Part shown: positions 19,697 through 29,171 of the stretch, piece by piece
Layout of the letters: every line of letters begins with the position of its first letter
How positions within the stretch are numbered: the stretch's first letter is position 1
NCBI RefSeq assembly: GCF_001299475.1
Contig: NZ_CYUJ01000003.1
Location: 376,409 to 440,408, forward strand
DNA length: 64,000 nucleotides
Origin: Neofamilia massiliensis
Lineage (GTDB): Bacteria; Bacillota; Clostridia; Tissierellales; Peptoniphilaceae
Direction: 5' to 3'
Notes under the pieces: model-generated
What the model was told of the DNA's origin: nothing
Seen by the model: only the letters and a program-made list of their open reading frames with translations
The model's database searches: none
Program-made: the position numbers and the translations under genes

Positions 19697-20407
19697 TTAG
19701 TCTCTTTCAAAAATACAACTGGCAAAAACTCCTTCTGAGTTATTTTTGTTTAATTGGAAGTCGTATCTTTGGTCGTCTCTTCTTTGTAAGATTTCAACCT
19801 TGTCTTCTTTAAATACTTGGTCTTTAAAATAAAGTTCTACTTCCCTAAGTTTGTCATTGTCTATGTCAACTAGGTCTGTTATCCACCTTAGGTAGGTTGC
19901 TGAGTGAACGTGGTTGTTGTAGTCTATGTCTGATTTATAAACAGGCATAGAAGTTTTTTGATCATAGTCATCCATAGACCTAAAGTTTCTAAAGTCTGGA
20001 AAGAAGCTTTGATCATTTTCTTCAACTAAGTCTTTTACTTCTTTTACCGGTCTAATGACTCTCATTTTTTCAATATCAACTAAGAGCCAGATAAAACACG
20101 ATTCAATTAAAAGCCTGCCCTCTTGGTCCCTAACATTTACCTGCCTGTAAATTTTTAGCTTGTCAATTTTTGATACCCAAGTTTCTATTGTAACTTCTGT
20201 ATCGATTTTTGGCAGGTCCTTTATTTTTATTAGTACTTGGTAAATCATCCAAGAAATATTTTTTTCTAAAAGCCTATCTGTTGGAAGGCCAATGGACTCA
20301 ACATGTAAGCTGCCAATGTTAATTAGATAATCAAAAAGCTTTCCTAGGGCTATTTTTGCATTTGCATCTCCTGCATAGGGTGGAATTTTTATTTTTTCCT
20401 TATACAT
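19697..20407 (-). CDS. Acyl-ACP thioesterase
   Basis: 236 residues. Two hot-dog domains with WMIYQVLIKI, TEVTIETWVSKIDKLKIYRQ and the second-domain YNNHVHSATYLRWITDLVD, in which the N-x-H-V-x-N-like element gives the catalytic Asn/His (DYNNHVHSATYL). This is the FatA-like bacterial family that hydrolyses acyl-ACP to free fatty acids. Downstream of sdaAA with a 17-base gap and probably co-transcribed. Substrate chain length cannot be read from the sequence. Confidence 0.88.
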   Translation of the reverse strand: MYKEKIKIPPYAGDANAKIALGKLFDYLINIGSLHVESIGLPTDRLLEKNISWMIYQVLIKIKDLPKIDTEVTIETWVSKIDKLKIYRQVNVRDQEGRLLIESCFIWLLVDIEKMRVIRPVKEVKDLVEENDQSFFPDFRNFRSMDDYDQKTSMPVYKSDIDYNNHVHSATYLRWITDLVDIDNDKLREVELYFKDQVFKEDKVEILQRRDDQRYDFQLNKNNSEGVFASCIFERD

Positions 20408-20424
20408 ATGTCTTTGTCATCTTT

Positions 20425-21309
20425 CTAAAGCTCTTCAGCTGCTGATAAGAAATTCTTCCTAATTTCTCTTCCTGTTTTTGTTCCTGCTAGGCCTCCAAGA
20501 CCTGTTTCTCTTAGGTTTGTTGGTAGACCTTCTCCAACTTGGCCAACTGTTACACAAACTTCTTCAAATGGAACAATTGATGTCACTCCAGCTAGGGCCA
20601 TATCTGCTGAAATCATTGCGTTTACAACTCCCATAGCATTTCTAAAAGTACATGGATATTCAACTAAGCCTGCTATTGGATCACAAACTAAGCCTAGAAC
20701 GTGAATAAAGGCAAAGGATGCTGCATGGAAAATTTGATCCAAGTTGCCGCCATTTAGATAAGTTAAAGCTCCTGCTGCCATTGCTGCTGCTGAACCTGTT
20801 TCTGCTTGGCATCCACCTTCTGCCCCTGAGAAAGATCCATATCTACCTATAACTTTTCCAACTCCAACTGCAACTAACATGGCATTGACCATTTCATCAT
20901 CGGAAATTTCTTTTTTTGCTTTTGCAGCTACTATTGCCGCTGGCAAAATTCCAGAAGATCCAGCTGTTGGACTGGCTACAATTTTTCCCATTGATGCAGA
21001 TAGTTCTAAGGTTGAAAAGGCATTGGCCATAGTTAGATTAATAAACTCACCAGTAATTGTGTCCCCTGCCTTTGCGTATTCTTTCATCTTATAGGCAAAG
21101 CCGTCTATCATTTTCATTTCTGTTACACTTGGTTGGTCTAGGTTTGAAAGGGCTGATTCTTCCATAACGTTAATCATTCCCTTTAGGTTTTTTCTTATTG
21201 TCTTTTCACTTAGCTTAGAAGTTCTAAGCTCATCTTCCATAACTAAGTCTGCTAGGCTACAATTTTTCTCCTTACATGCTTTTTTTATTTCTTCTACACT
21301 AGTAAACAT
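20425..21309 (-). CDS. sdaAA: L-serine dehydratase, Fe-S alpha subunit
   Basis: 294 residues, standard SdaAA length. The Fe-S cluster cysteines are in GAEGGCQAETGSAAAMAAG and in VCDPIAGLVEYPCTFRNAMG, and SPTAGSSGILPAAI is the conserved active-site loop. With SdaAB it deaminates L-serine to pyruvate and ammonia using an oxygen-sensitive [4Fe-4S] cluster, typical of amino-acid-fermenting anaerobes. One base follows the sdaAB stop. Confidence 0.97.
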   Translation of the reverse strand: MFTSVEEIKKACKEKNCSLADLVMEDELRTSKLSEKTIRKNLKGMINVMEESALSNLDQPSVTEMKMIDGFAYKMKEYAKAGDTITGEFINLTMANAFSTLELSASMGKIVASPTAGSSGILPAAIVAAKAKKEISDDEMVNAMLVAVGVGKVIGRYGSFSGAEGGCQAETGSAAAMAAGALTYLNGGNLDQIFHAASFAFIHVLGLVCDPIAGLVEYPCTFRNAMGVVNAMISADMALAGVTSIVPFEEVCVTVGQVGEGLPTNLRETGLGGLAGTKTGREIRKNFLSAAEEL

Positions 21310-21310
21310 C

Positions 21311-21976
21311 TTAGGCCCCCACTATATATCTTGAGAAGATAAATCTCTTGTCTTCCATTATTCTTTCAACAATATCTTTGTCAACTACTTCTGAAGTTTC
21401 TACTATTAATGTAGCTATTCCTTCACTATTTTTAACTGTCTTTATAGATTCTATATTGTAGTTACAAAGACTAAGTAAGCCAGATACGTTATGGATAACG
21501 CCCTTTTGGTCTGGGTATTTTAAAATTAAAGTTGGCCACATACCAGTATAGGAAATAGCTACTCCGTCTATTTCAATTATTTCAATATTTCCTCCACCAA
21601 TAGATGATCCAACAATTGCTATGTCTTTTTTGTCCTTGTACTTAAAGATCATCCTTACAGTATTTGGATGAACCTTACCTAGGTTGATCCTAGAAAACTT
21701 GTACTTAAGTCCCTCTTCTTTAGCAAGTTCAAAAGAATCTTTAATTCTAACATCATCAGTATCAAAGCCTAAGGCTCCAGCAAGAAGGGCCCTGTCTGTT
21801 CCATGGCCCTTATAGGTTGCAGCAAAGGACCCATGAAGTTGAAATTCTATTTCATCAAAACCTGGGTCTGCTATTGCCCTAGCAGTTTTTGCAATCCTAC
21901 ATGCTCCTGCTGTATGAGAAGACGATGGCCCAATCATTATAGGTCCAATAATGTCAAAAACCTTATAATCTTTCAA
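21311..21976 (-). CDS. sdaAB: L-serine dehydratase, beta subunit
   Basis: 221 residues. Begins MKDYKVFDIIGPIMIGPSSSHTAG, where GPSSSHTAGA is the beta-domain signature, and ends with an ACT-type regulatory fold (GVIHNVSGLLSLCNYNIESI). First gene of the sdaAB-sdaAA-thioesterase operon; AGGTGG lies before its ATG. The two-subunit form is normal in Bacillota. Confidence 0.96.
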   Translation of the reverse strand: MKDYKVFDIIGPIMIGPSSSHTAGACRIAKTARAIADPGFDEIEFQLHGSFAATYKGHGTDRALLAGALGFDTDDVRIKDSFELAKEEGLKYKFSRINLGKVHPNTVRMIFKYKDKKDIAIVGSSIGGGNIEIIEIDGVAISYTGMWPTLILKYPDQKGVIHNVSGLLSLCNYNIESIKTVKNSEGIATLIVETSEVVDKDIVERIMEDKRFIFSRYIVGA

Positions 21977-22038
21977 TTTTTACCTCCACTTAGATTTTTC
22001 ATTTTTGTTATAACTTTATCTTAAAAAAAATTATTAGC

Positions 22039-23700
22039 TTAATTATATTTTTCTACTCCATTTACTATTGTGTAGTCGTGGCTATAAGTTGCTTCTATTA
22101 TTTGATAGTAGGCCCAATGATTTTTTATATCAGAGAAAGTTTTAATTTTAGTATTTTTAATATAGGCTTCATCTGGATATCTCTTTAGGACCCTATTTAT
22201 AATTGTAGCTGCCTCCGCCCTGGTTACAGGTTTTTGCGGGCCAAAACTGCCATCTTCGTAGCCCTTCATTATTCCTGCTGCAACAACTTTCTTTATATCT
22301 TCAAAGGCCCAGTGGTCAGCTCTAAGGTCTGGAAAGTTAATAGCTTGACTTTGTGATAAATTTAAATACCTAGAAACAATACTTGCAAATTCTGCTCTTG
22401 AAATTTTTCTATCTGGTCTAAAAGTTCCATCTTCTGCATAGCCTTTCATAAGGCCTAACTCTTCCATGTGGCCAATATATTTCTTGTACCATTCATTAGA
22501 AGGAACATCTTCAAAGCTAGTAGCCTTGTCTCCTACTTCTCCGCCTGCAATAATTCTAGATAAAATCGCAGCTGTCTCTGATCTTTTTATACTTGATCCA
22601 GGAAGAAAAGTCCCATCTGGATAGCCTTGCATAAAGCTTTTATGGTTGCCTGTTTCTTGACTTCTACCTCTTCTTGTTGCCAAGTAAAGATTTTCAAACA
22701 AGTGGTACATTTCTTGGTAGGTTCCACCTTCAAGACCAATTACTATAGACATTTGATCTGTATAGACCTTATAGTCTGCTAAAATCCTATTAATTAATTC
22801 TTCATCTCCGAATTCTTTCATAGACGCAATTATAGAGTTTAAATACTGGTCGTTCATAGTATTTTCGTCTACAAATTTTAAAGTTATAGAATTTAAAATC
22901 TTATCTCCTTGAAGAGAATTAATAGTTATATCTTCAGTATATTTTTTGTTTAAAGGTATAGTGAATTTTCCAGATTTATCAACTGCAATTTCCTTTTCTC
23001 CATCTGGAAACAATACTTTTATTCTCGCTTCAGGATTTGTTAGCCCTTCTATTTCTTTCATAAATTCACCATAGACTGGACTAGTTTTTATTTTTAAAAA
23101 TGGATTTGCTATTGGAACTACTTTCTTTTCTTCTGGTTTTTTTTCTTCAGGCTTTTTATCTTCGGTCTTTGTTCCGTTAGCCTTCCCAATTAAAAAGTCT
23201 GATTTTTGATTAAATTGAAAGTAATCAGCTTTGTTTTTTTGTCCTTGCTTTTGATAAGAAGCTGTTATTTGGTTGTCTAACTTTTGGCCGATTTTTACCC
23301 TATCATTAACTTTAACACTAACATTTACAGAAAATGAAGTCTTTCCATTTAAGGCATCTATATCAGAAAGTCTAAGAGTCATAAAGCCCTTTCTGCCTTG
23401 GTCATTTTCCTTAGAAAAAGTTTCAAAGGCACCTGGCCTTTCTAAGTCGCCTTGAATTTGTGATTCTACATAATCTAAAGAGTCGTCTAATCTAAAGGTT
23501 AGAAAAAGATTTTTAAAGTTACTTAGTTTTTCTATAAACTTAACATCTAATCTATAAGTTAGAATATCTCCCTTATTTACTTGGTCAACTTCTGGTTCTA
23601 TTAAATTTACTTCTACTCCATTTTCTGCCTTAGCACTTGCTTGGGTCAAAGGCATTAAAAGCAATGCTAAAAGAAATAGAGTCCATAATATTTTCTTCAT
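22039..23700 (-). CDS. S-layer-homology (SLH) domain surface protein
   Basis: 553 residues from the ATG at 23700, chosen because GGAGGT lies seven bases upstream; five extra codons upstream are unlikely. A signal peptide (MKKILWTLFLLALLLMPLTQ, then ASAKA) is followed by an adhesin-like beta domain (about 28-165), a Lys/Pro/Glu spacer (EDKKPEEKKPEEKK), a second beta domain, and three SLH repeats (about 345-525, with GYPDGTFLPGSSIKRSE, GYAEDGTFRPDRKISRAEF and GYEDGSFGPQKPVTRAEA). SLH repeats anchor to pyruvylated wall polymers. Exported to the cell surface; the role of the N-terminal part is unknown. Confidence 0.92.
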   Translation of the reverse strand: MKKILWTLFLLALLLMPLTQASAKAENGVEVNLIEPEVDQVNKGDILTYRLDVKFIEKLSNFKNLFLTFRLDDSLDYVESQIQGDLERPGAFETFSKENDQGRKGFMTLRLSDIDALNGKTSFSVNVSVKVNDRVKIGQKLDNQITASYQKQGQKNKADYFQFNQKSDFLIGKANGTKTEDKKPEEKKPEEKKVVPIANPFLKIKTSPVYGEFMKEIEGLTNPEARIKVLFPDGEKEIAVDKSGKFTIPLNKKYTEDITINSLQGDKILNSITLKFVDENTMNDQYLNSIIASMKEFGDEELINRILADYKVYTDQMSIVIGLEGGTYQEMYHLFENLYLATRRGRSQETGNHKSFMQGYPDGTFLPGSSIKRSETAAILSRIIAGGEVGDKATSFEDVPSNEWYKKYIGHMEELGLMKGYAEDGTFRPDRKISRAEFASIVSRYLNLSQSQAINFPDLRADHWAFEDIKKVVAAGIMKGYEDGSFGPQKPVTRAEAATIINRVLKRYPDEAYIKNTKIKTFSDIKNHWAYYQIIEATYSHDYTIVNGVEKYN

Positions 23701-23824
23701 ATAAACCTCCTGCATACATTATAAACTAAAACAAGTAAATTATCATTGCGATATTATTAAATTTTAAAAATCTTTAGAATTTCTTCTTTGTGGGTATAAG
23801 TTTTTTATAAGGTGAGGTGAAAAA

Positions 23825-24034
23825 ATGGAAAAGATTATTTATATTGAAGGTATGGCCTGTGGCCATTGTAAGACTGCAGTTGAAAAAGCCCTTGGTGCTT
23901 TAGATGGAGTTTCTAAGGTTGAAGTTAGCTTAGAAGAAAAACTTGCTAAACTTATACTTGACAAAAACTTAGACGATGCCATTTTAAAAAATGCAGTTGA
24001 AGAGGCAGGCTATGAAGTTGTTGAGATAAAATAA
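23825..24034 (+). CDS. CopZ-like heavy-metal-associated domain protein
   Basis: 69 residues, one HMA fold. GMACGHCKTAVEKAL holds the metal-binding M-x-C-x-x-C (C12 and C15); note the Gly-His between the cysteines. It resembles copper chaperones that pass Cu(I) to a P-type ATPase, but no CopA or CopY lies nearby, so metal and partner are unproven. GGTGAGGTG lies before the ATG. Single gene closed by a hairpin terminator. Confidence 0.88.
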   Translation: MEKIIYIEGMACGHCKTAVEKALGALDGVSKVEVSLEEKLAKLILDKNLDDAILKNAVEEAGYEVVEIK

Positions 24035-24046
24035 ATTTGACCACTA

Positions 24047-24088
24047 AAAAAGATTCTGAAATTTTTATTTGTCAGAATCTTTTTTTGT
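24047..24088. terminator. Bidirectional terminator between the CopZ-like gene and rae1
   Basis: AAAGATTCTG and CAGAATCTTT frame an AT-rich loop, with A and T runs on both sides. On the minus strand it overlaps the last codons of rae1. Confidence 0.85.
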
Positions 24089-24628
24089 TTTATAAAAATC
24101 TTTTTTTAATTGTTCTAAAAGTTCTACAGAGTCTTGGCTTAGACCTGCTAGGTGAAGGCGGTTTTGCCTTTTTTTATAGGCCTGGATGCGAGAGATGTCC
24201 TTATAAAAATTATTTATTTCATACTCTAGCTCTTTTGCAGAAATTCTACTTGCTCCCTTGGCTAGAATTATATCTTGCTCAAGTCTATCAGATGTTGCAA
24301 CTCGAATTTTTTTATTGCGGCCGTATTTTTCTGTAGCTCTTTCTATAAAGTGGTCTGCTGTTTCTAGTTCTTTTGTGTAGACGATTATAAGCTTGTTTTG
24401 GATTTCAACTTGTCTATCTGACCTTACGTTATAGGAGTCAAATACTAAAATTATTCCTTCTTTACTATAGGCCTTGTACTCCATTAATATATTTATTAGC
24501 TCACGTCTGGCCTCTTCTAAATTATCTTTAGGATATTTTTTTAAGGTCTCCCAAGAGTTTATTATGTTATAGCCGTCTACAAAAAGTAGGTCTTTATATT
24601 TTTTTAGCTCTCTGTCTAATAATATCAT
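24065..24628 (-). CDS. rae1: NYN-domain endoribonuclease (Rae1/YacP)
   Basis: 187 residues. DLLFVDGYNIINSW holds the first catalytic Asp of the PIN-like NYN fold, with LVFDSYNVRSDRQ and later VATSDRLEQDIILAKG giving further acidic residues. In Bacillus subtilis the homologue Rae1 cuts translated mRNA in the ribosomal A site. It lies last in the cysS-mrnC-thyX-rlmB-rae1 cluster, the same place as in many Bacillota. It overlaps rlmB by 35 bases; the exact start is uncertain because no strong ribosome site is seen. Confidence 0.88.
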   Translation of the reverse strand: MILLDRELKKYKDLLFVDGYNIINSWETLKKYPKDNLEEARRELINILMEYKAYSKEGIILVFDSYNVRSDRQVEIQNKLIIVYTKELETADHFIERATEKYGRNKKIRVATSDRLEQDIILAKGASRISAKELEYEINNFYKDISRIQAYKKRQNRLHLAGLSQDSVELLEQLKKDFYKTKKDSDK

Positions 24629-25328
24629 AAATTAATATCGCTGCAGATGTTGAAGCGTTTAAGGAAGAAATTTTTCCTGTCATTGGAATTTTTACTAGAA
24701 CGTCGCATTTTTTTCCAATGTGGTCTGTAATCCCCTTATCTTCTCCACCAATTACCAGGCCTATAGGTCCAGTCATATTGGCGTCAAAATAATTTTCAGA
24801 TCCTTCCATGTCAGCTCCGTAAATCCACAGACCCTCTTCCTTTAACTGATCTAAGCACTGGCCAATGTTTGTAACCTTGGCTACTTTCATGTACTCAACT
24901 GCCCCTGCAGAAGTTTTATAGACAGTTTGATTTATTATTGCAGACCTTCTCTTTGGTATAACAACTCCATGGGCTCCAGCACAAACAGCAGTCCTAATTA
25001 TTGCGCCAAGATTGTGGGTGTCTTCAACTTGGTCTAAAATTATTACAAAGGGATCTTCGCCTTTGTCTTTTGCTGATTTTAAAATTTCTTCTATTGTCGA
25101 ATAGGAAAAATCTGTCACCATAGCAACTACACCTTGGTGGGACTTTGTTCCTGCCATGGCTTCAAGTTTGTGGTCGTCAGTTTTTGTAATTACTATTCCA
25201 GCATCTTTTGCAAGGGAAAAAATTCTCTTGTCATTCATGGTCTTAAGGACATAAATCTTGTCTATGTCTTTGCCAGATTTTAAGGCTTCTATTACTGGAT
25301 TTTTTCCATAAATATAATTTTCTTTCAT
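24594..25328 (-). CDS. rlmB: 23S rRNA 2'-O-methyltransferase RlmB (TrmH/SpoU family)
   Basis: 244 residues. The N-terminal L30e-like substrate domain (IYGKNPVIEALKSG) is followed by the SPOUT knot with motifs LDQVEDTHNLGAIIRTA, VIGGEDKGI and MTGKISSLNASTSAAILIY. It should methylate G2251 of 23S rRNA using S-adenosylmethionine; close paralogues act on other sites, so the exact nucleotide is from family knowledge. Its start overlaps the thyX stop by one base. Confidence 0.92.
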   Translation of the reverse strand: MKENYIYGKNPVIEALKSGKDIDKIYVLKTMNDKRIFSLAKDAGIVITKTDDHKLEAMAGTKSHQGVVAMVTDFSYSTIEEILKSAKDKGEDPFVIILDQVEDTHNLGAIIRTAVCAGAHGVVIPKRRSAIINQTVYKTSAGAVEYMKVAKVTNIGQCLDQLKEEGLWIYGADMEGSENYFDANMTGPIGLVIGGEDKGITDHIGKKCDVLVKIPMTGKISSLNASTSAAILIYDIIRQRAKKI

Positions 25329-26086
25329 TATATACTCCTAAACTTTTCTCTAACTGCATTTATCTCGCCACAAGTCATCTTTCCTTCTGGACATGGGCCA
25401 TTAACGCATCCTGGTCCTGCCTTAGAAAAAATTGCTGGATAAACTTCTTTGGCTAGTTTTAACATTTCAGTTGCCAGATTTCTTATTTCCCATTGGGCCC
25501 TATTACAAGTTCTCACTGAGAAAAAGTGCAAGAGACTTCTAGCATTCATTGTCATAACAATTTTTGTCTCACAGGCATTTGGGAAGACATATCTTGCATC
25601 TTCAATAGATTTTTTCTCAGCCTGGCTTTTGGCTTTTTTTTCGCTATAACCTTTTTCTATCATGACCTTATAATTTTTTTCATAAAGACAGTCAACTAAA
25701 TCGTTGTAAGCTTTCATATCTGCATCCATGGCCTGTAAAAAAATTTCTTTGGCCTTGGGATTTTCGGAAATAGCTGGCGGAATAATATATTCAAACTTAT
25801 CTAGCCTAACATATCTTTGAGACTGTTGGGAATAAGAAGCTATTCTATGTCTCACTAGCTGGTGAGTAAGGGTTCTAGAAACTCCTTCAATGGCAAAGGT
25901 TAAAGACACATGCTCCAAGGGGCTAAAGTGGCCTAGGTTAATAAGCATTTGTATATATTTTGAAATTTCTTCTTCAGTCAAATCTTTTTTTATTTCTTCT
26001 ACACCTACTGGGGAATAACAAAGTTTCCCTGCCTGGGCTATGGTCATTTCTCCCTTAGGCGTGTAGTTTAATAACTCTACTTTCAT
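25328..26086 (-). CDS. thyX: Flavin-dependent thymidylate synthase ThyX
   Basis: 252 residues. The ThyX signature [13 protein letters not shown] is at residues 79-91, and the substrate site follows in [21 protein letters not shown]. It makes dTMP from dUMP with FAD, NADPH and methylene-THF. The C-terminal extension after residue 215 has several cysteines ([18 protein letters not shown]), a pattern seen in other anaerobe ThyX proteins; possibly metal-binding. It is inserted between mrnC and rlmB with 1-4 base overlaps. Confidence 0.96.
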   Translation of the reverse strand: MKVELLNYTPKGEMTIAQAGKLCYSPVGVEEIKKDLTEEEISKYIQMLINLGHFSPLEHVSLTFAIEGVSRTLTHQLVRHRIASYSQQSQRYVRLDKFEYIIPPAISENPKAKEIFLQAMDADMKAYNDLVDCLYEKNYKVMIEKGYSEKKAKSQAEKKSIEDARYVFPNACETKIVMTMNARSLLHFFSVRTCNRAQWEIRNLATEMLKLAKEVYPAIFSKAGPGCVNGPCPEGKMTCGEINAVREKFRSI

Positions 26087-26523
26087 TTTAAGCCCTTCCT
26101 ATAAAGTTCTATCATTCTATTGTCCTTACCTAATAAATAAAGATAGCCAAAAAGTGCTTCTAGGCCTGTGGCTTCTTTGTAGGTGTGGACGTCGGCGTTT
26201 TTTGGAATGGTGTGGTTTTTAGAATTAATTCCCCTTTTTACTACTGCCCTTTCGTCAGCTGTCAAATCCTTTTCAATACGAGCTAAAAATTCTGCTTGGG
26301 CCTTGTTGTTAACAAGTTTGGAACTTTCTATGTGAAGCTTGTTAGAATTTTTTCTCCCTTTTCCTAAAATTTCAGTTCTAATAAAGATTTCAAAGACAGC
26401 ATCGCCAACAAAGGCCAGGCTTAATGGGTTCATCATTTGTATATCTTCTTTACTTAGGTCAGAATTTACAGACCTAAAAATATTAAACTCTTCTATATTT
26501 AACACCCTCTCTAGTGTCTTCAA
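26083..26523 (-). CDS. mrnC: Mini-ribonuclease III
   Basis: 146 residues, an RNase III catalytic domain without a double-stranded RNA-binding domain. [16 protein letters not shown] holds the catalytic Asp, and NNKAQAEFL and [12 protein letters not shown] are family signatures. It matures 23S rRNA ends in B. subtilis. It overlaps the cysS 3' end by about 41 bases; the true start may be a few codons later (a GTG at 26505), which cannot be settled from the ribosome site. Confidence 0.92.
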   Translation of the reverse strand: MKTLERVLNIEEFNIFRSVNSDLSKEDIQMMNPLSLAFVGDAVFEIFIRTEILGKGRKNSNKLHIESSKLVNNKAQAEFLARIEKDLTADERAVVKRGINSKNHTIPKNADVHTYKEATGLEALFGYLYLLGKDNRMIELYRKGLK

Positions 26524-27883
26524 GTTGAATGCCCTTTTCTAAAAGTTCATCTCTAATTTCGTCTGCTTTTTTATAATCCTTATTTCTTCTAGCTTCTTGT
26601 CTTTGATCGATAAGTTTTAAAATATCTTCGTCAGTAATTTCTTCCTTGGCTCTTTTTAAGATTCCTAAAACGTTAGTTAATTTCATTAGCTCTTCATAGG
26701 CTCTTTGAACTAAGTTTTTATTAGAAGATTCGTCTAGGTTTGTGTTTATATCTTTTACTAAATTATAGACTGCAGTAATTGCATCGGCTGTATTTAAGTC
26801 ATCGTCCATGGCATTTTCAAATTCAGTAGTTCTTGTTTCCAAGGCCTTTATTAAGTCCTTGTCTGCATCTGAAAGATCAGTCGCTGTAGTTTTTTCTAAA
26901 AGTTCTTCTAGCCTATACTTGGCATTATACATTCTCTCTAGGCCGTTTTTCATTTGACCCATTACAAAGTCAGAAAAGTTTAGAGGTTGACGGTAGTGGG
27001 CTGACAGTAAGAAAAACCTTAGGACTTCTAGGTCGTATTTTTCCGCAACATCTTTTAGTGTAAAGAAGTTCCCTAGAGACTTAGACATTTTTTCTTCGTC
27101 AACTGTTATAAAGCCATTGTGGAGCCAATATCTGGCAAAGGTCTTGTCGTGTAAGGTTTCAGATTGGGCAATTTCGTTTTCGTGGTGGGGAAATTGTAGG
27201 TCAACTCCTCCTGAGTGAATGTCAATGGTCTCGCCTAAAAGTGTCTTTGCCATTACAGAGCATTCAATGTGCCAACCTGGTCTGCCTTCGCCCCAAGGTG
27301 ATAGCCAAGATGGTTCTCCTTCTTTCTTTGCCTTCCATAAAACAAAGTCTGCTGGGGATCTTTTTTGGTCGTTGACGTCAACTCTGGCGCCAGAAATTAA
27401 GTCTTCTAAATTTTTCTTAGAAAGTTTTCCATAGTTTTTTGCTGCTTCAATATTAAAGTAAACATCGCCGTTGACTTCATAGGCTGCTCCCTTGTCAACT
27501 AAACCTTGGACAAAGTCGATTATCTTTTGAATATATTCTGTTGCCCTAGGATTAATTGTTTCATAGTCATAAAGATTTAAAGCCTTGGCATCTTCCATAA
27601 AGGCTTCAATGTACTTATTAGAAAGTTCTGTTGTAGAAATCCCCTCTTCGTTGGCCCTTTGAATAATTTTGTCATCAATGTCTGTAAAGTTTACAACGAA
27701 TTTTACATCATAGCCCTTGTAGATAAAATATCTTCTTAGGGTATCAAATACAACTAAAGGCCTAGCATTACCAACGTGAATGTAGTTATAAACTGTTGGT
27801 CCGCAGTTGTACATTTTTACTTCGTTTTCATTTATTGGTATAAATTCTTCTTTCTTTCTAGTTAAGCTGTTATATAATTTCAT
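26483..27883 (-). CDS. cysS: Cysteinyl-tRNA synthetase
   Basis: 466 residues, standard length. Class I motifs: NCGPTVYNYIHVGNARP (the HIGH element and first zinc Cys) and KMSKSLGN. The zinc site continues in WHIECSVMAKTLLG and HHENEIAQSE. Charges tRNA-Cys. It lies 10 bases after the nitroreductase gene and begins the conserved cluster with mrnC. No T-box leader is present. Confidence 0.97.
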   Translation of the reverse strand: MKLYNSLTRKKEEFIPINENEVKMYNCGPTVYNYIHVGNARPLVVFDTLRRYFIYKGYDVKFVVNFTDIDDKIIQRANEEGISTTELSNKYIEAFMEDAKALNLYDYETINPRATEYIQKIIDFVQGLVDKGAAYEVNGDVYFNIEAAKNYGKLSKKNLEDLISGARVDVNDQKRSPADFVLWKAKKEGEPSWLSPWGEGRPGWHIECSVMAKTLLGETIDIHSGGVDLQFPHHENEIAQSETLHDKTFARYWLHNGFITVDEEKMSKSLGNFFTLKDVAEKYDLEVLRFFLLSAHYRQPLNFSDFVMGQMKNGLERMYNAKYRLEELLEKTTATDLSDADKDLIKALETRTTEFENAMDDDLNTADAITAVYNLVKDINTNLDESSNKNLVQRAYEELMKLTNVLGILKRAKEEITDEDILKLIDQRQEARRNKDYKKADEIRDELLEKGIQLEDTREGVKYRRV

Positions 27884-27893
27884 TTGTCACCTC

Positions 27894-28415
27894 TTATTTA
27901 TATCTATCAAAATGAACCTTACTTTCAAAGTCTGCAGGTTCTTTATCATCTTTTTCTTCTCCAATATGACCTAGGACTAGCATTTGGCATATTGCAAATT
28001 TTTCTGGAATATTAAAGGTCTGTCTTAAATACTCTTCTGAATCTTTAATAGATGGAGTAGACCTTTCTCTTAAGTGGATCCAACAAGAACCTAGACCAAG
28101 TTCAGAAATTTTTTCTTGCATAAGAAAGGAGACAATAGCTGAGTCTTCTATATAAGTTTGAGACTTTTCCTTGTCTGTCAAGACTAAAATAAGATGAGAG
28201 CCCTTGTCTTCAAAAACTGGCTGATCTTTTTTAGCTAGAGCTGCCTTTTTCATATCCTCTGGGTCTGATAAAACTAAAAATTCCCAAGGAGTTTTCCCCA
28301 TGCCTGATGGAGCATAAAGGGCTGCCTCTATAATTTCTCTTATCTGATCATCTGTAACTTTTTCGTCTGTAAATTTTCTAATTGATCTTCTCTTTTTTAA
28401 TAAATCTTCTAACAT
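27894..28415 (-). CDS. Nitroreductase-family flavoprotein
   Basis: 173 residues from the ATG at 28415, chosen because GAGGTGG lies just upstream of it; a longer reading would include that site. MLEDLLKKRRSIRKFTDEKV is the classic FMN-binding N-terminus (RRSIRKF), followed by ALYAPSGMGKTPWEF and LGSCWIHLRERS. An FMN-dependent NAD(P)H oxidoreductase; the substrate is not predictable. Upstream of cysS with only 10 bases between. Confidence 0.9.
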   Translation of the reverse strand: MLEDLLKKRRSIRKFTDEKVTDDQIREIIEAALYAPSGMGKTPWEFLVLSDPEDMKKAALAKKDQPVFEDKGSHLILVLTDKEKSQTYIEDSAIVSFLMQEKISELGLGSCWIHLRERSTPSIKDSEEYLRQTFNIPEKFAICQMLVLGHIGEEKDDKEPADFESKVHFDRYK

Positions 28416-28516
28416 AGTCCACCTCTTTTTATTTTCCACTTTTACTATATCATATTATACCACAAGACCTAAGCTTTATTATTTATATTAGAAATAAATT
28501 GTTTACAAAGTCAGTG

Positions 28517-28545
28517 TTGAATTCTCTTCCCTTTTAGTCTATAAT
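28517..28545 (+). promoter_or_regulatory. SigA promoter of xpt
   Basis: TTGAAT (28517-28522), 17-base spacer, TATAAT (28540-28545), about 40 bases before the xpt start. No purine riboswitch fits in the short leader. Confidence 0.72.
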
Positions 28546-28584
28546 GTAAAGACTAAAAAATAAGTATAAAAAGGAAGTGGAAAG

Positions 28585-29154
28585 TTGAAATACTTAGATG
28601 AAAAAATCCTTAAAGACGGCAAGGTATTAGATGGCAATATAATTGTAGTCGATAGCTTTTTAAACCACCAAGTTGATGTAGAGGTTTTAGAAGCCATGGC
28701 CCTAGATGCCAAAGAGTATTTTAAAGATACTGAAATTAATAAGATTCTAACTATTGAGTCATCAGGAATTGCTATTGCAGCAATATTTGCCAGGGTTTTT
28801 AAAGTTCCCTTTGTTTTTGCAAAAAAATCTTCGTCCAGAAACTTAGACAAGGACAAGTATGTGACAATGGTAAAATCTTTTACCTACAAAACTGAATACC
28901 CTGTTGCAGTTGCCAAGAGATTTTTAAATGAAGGAGACAAGGTTTTAATAGTAGACGACTTCCTTGCAGAAGGAAATGCTGCCTATGGTTTAATTGACCT
29001 ATGTAAACAAGCTGGAGCTGATGTTGCTGGCATTAACATAGCCATTGAAAAGGCCTTCCAAAATGGGGGCAAAAATCTTCGAGCTGACGGCTACAAACTT
29101 TACAGCCAATCAATTATTGATAGGTTTGAAGACGGCCAAGTTATTTTTAGATAA
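28585..29154 (+). CDS. xpt: Xanthine phosphoribosyltransferase
   Basis: 189 residues with a TTG start (28585) behind [28 protein letters not shown] and [13 protein letters not shown] are the Xpt N-terminus; the PRPP loop is [18 protein letters not shown] and the purine side [11 protein letters not shown]. It salvages xanthine to XMP. Unlike the B. subtilis operon, there is no adjacent pbuX and no visible purine riboswitch. The next gene follows after 17 bases. Confidence 0.95.
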   Translation: MKYLDEKILKDGKVLDGNIIVVDSFLNHQVDVEVLEAMALDAKEYFKDTEINKILTIESSGIAIAAIFARVFKVPFVFAKKSSSRNLDKDKYVTMVKSFTYKTEYPVAVAKRFLNEGDKVLIVDDFLAEGNAAYGLIDLCKQAGADVAGINIAIEKAFQNGGKNLRADGYKLYSQSIIDRFEDGQVIFR

Positions 29155-29171
29155 AATTAGGAGGAAGACTT

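Noticed and set aside
28440-28584. Purine riboswitch before xpt
   Set aside because: After the promoter only about 35 bases of leader remain, too short for the aptamer, and no conserved core is seen.
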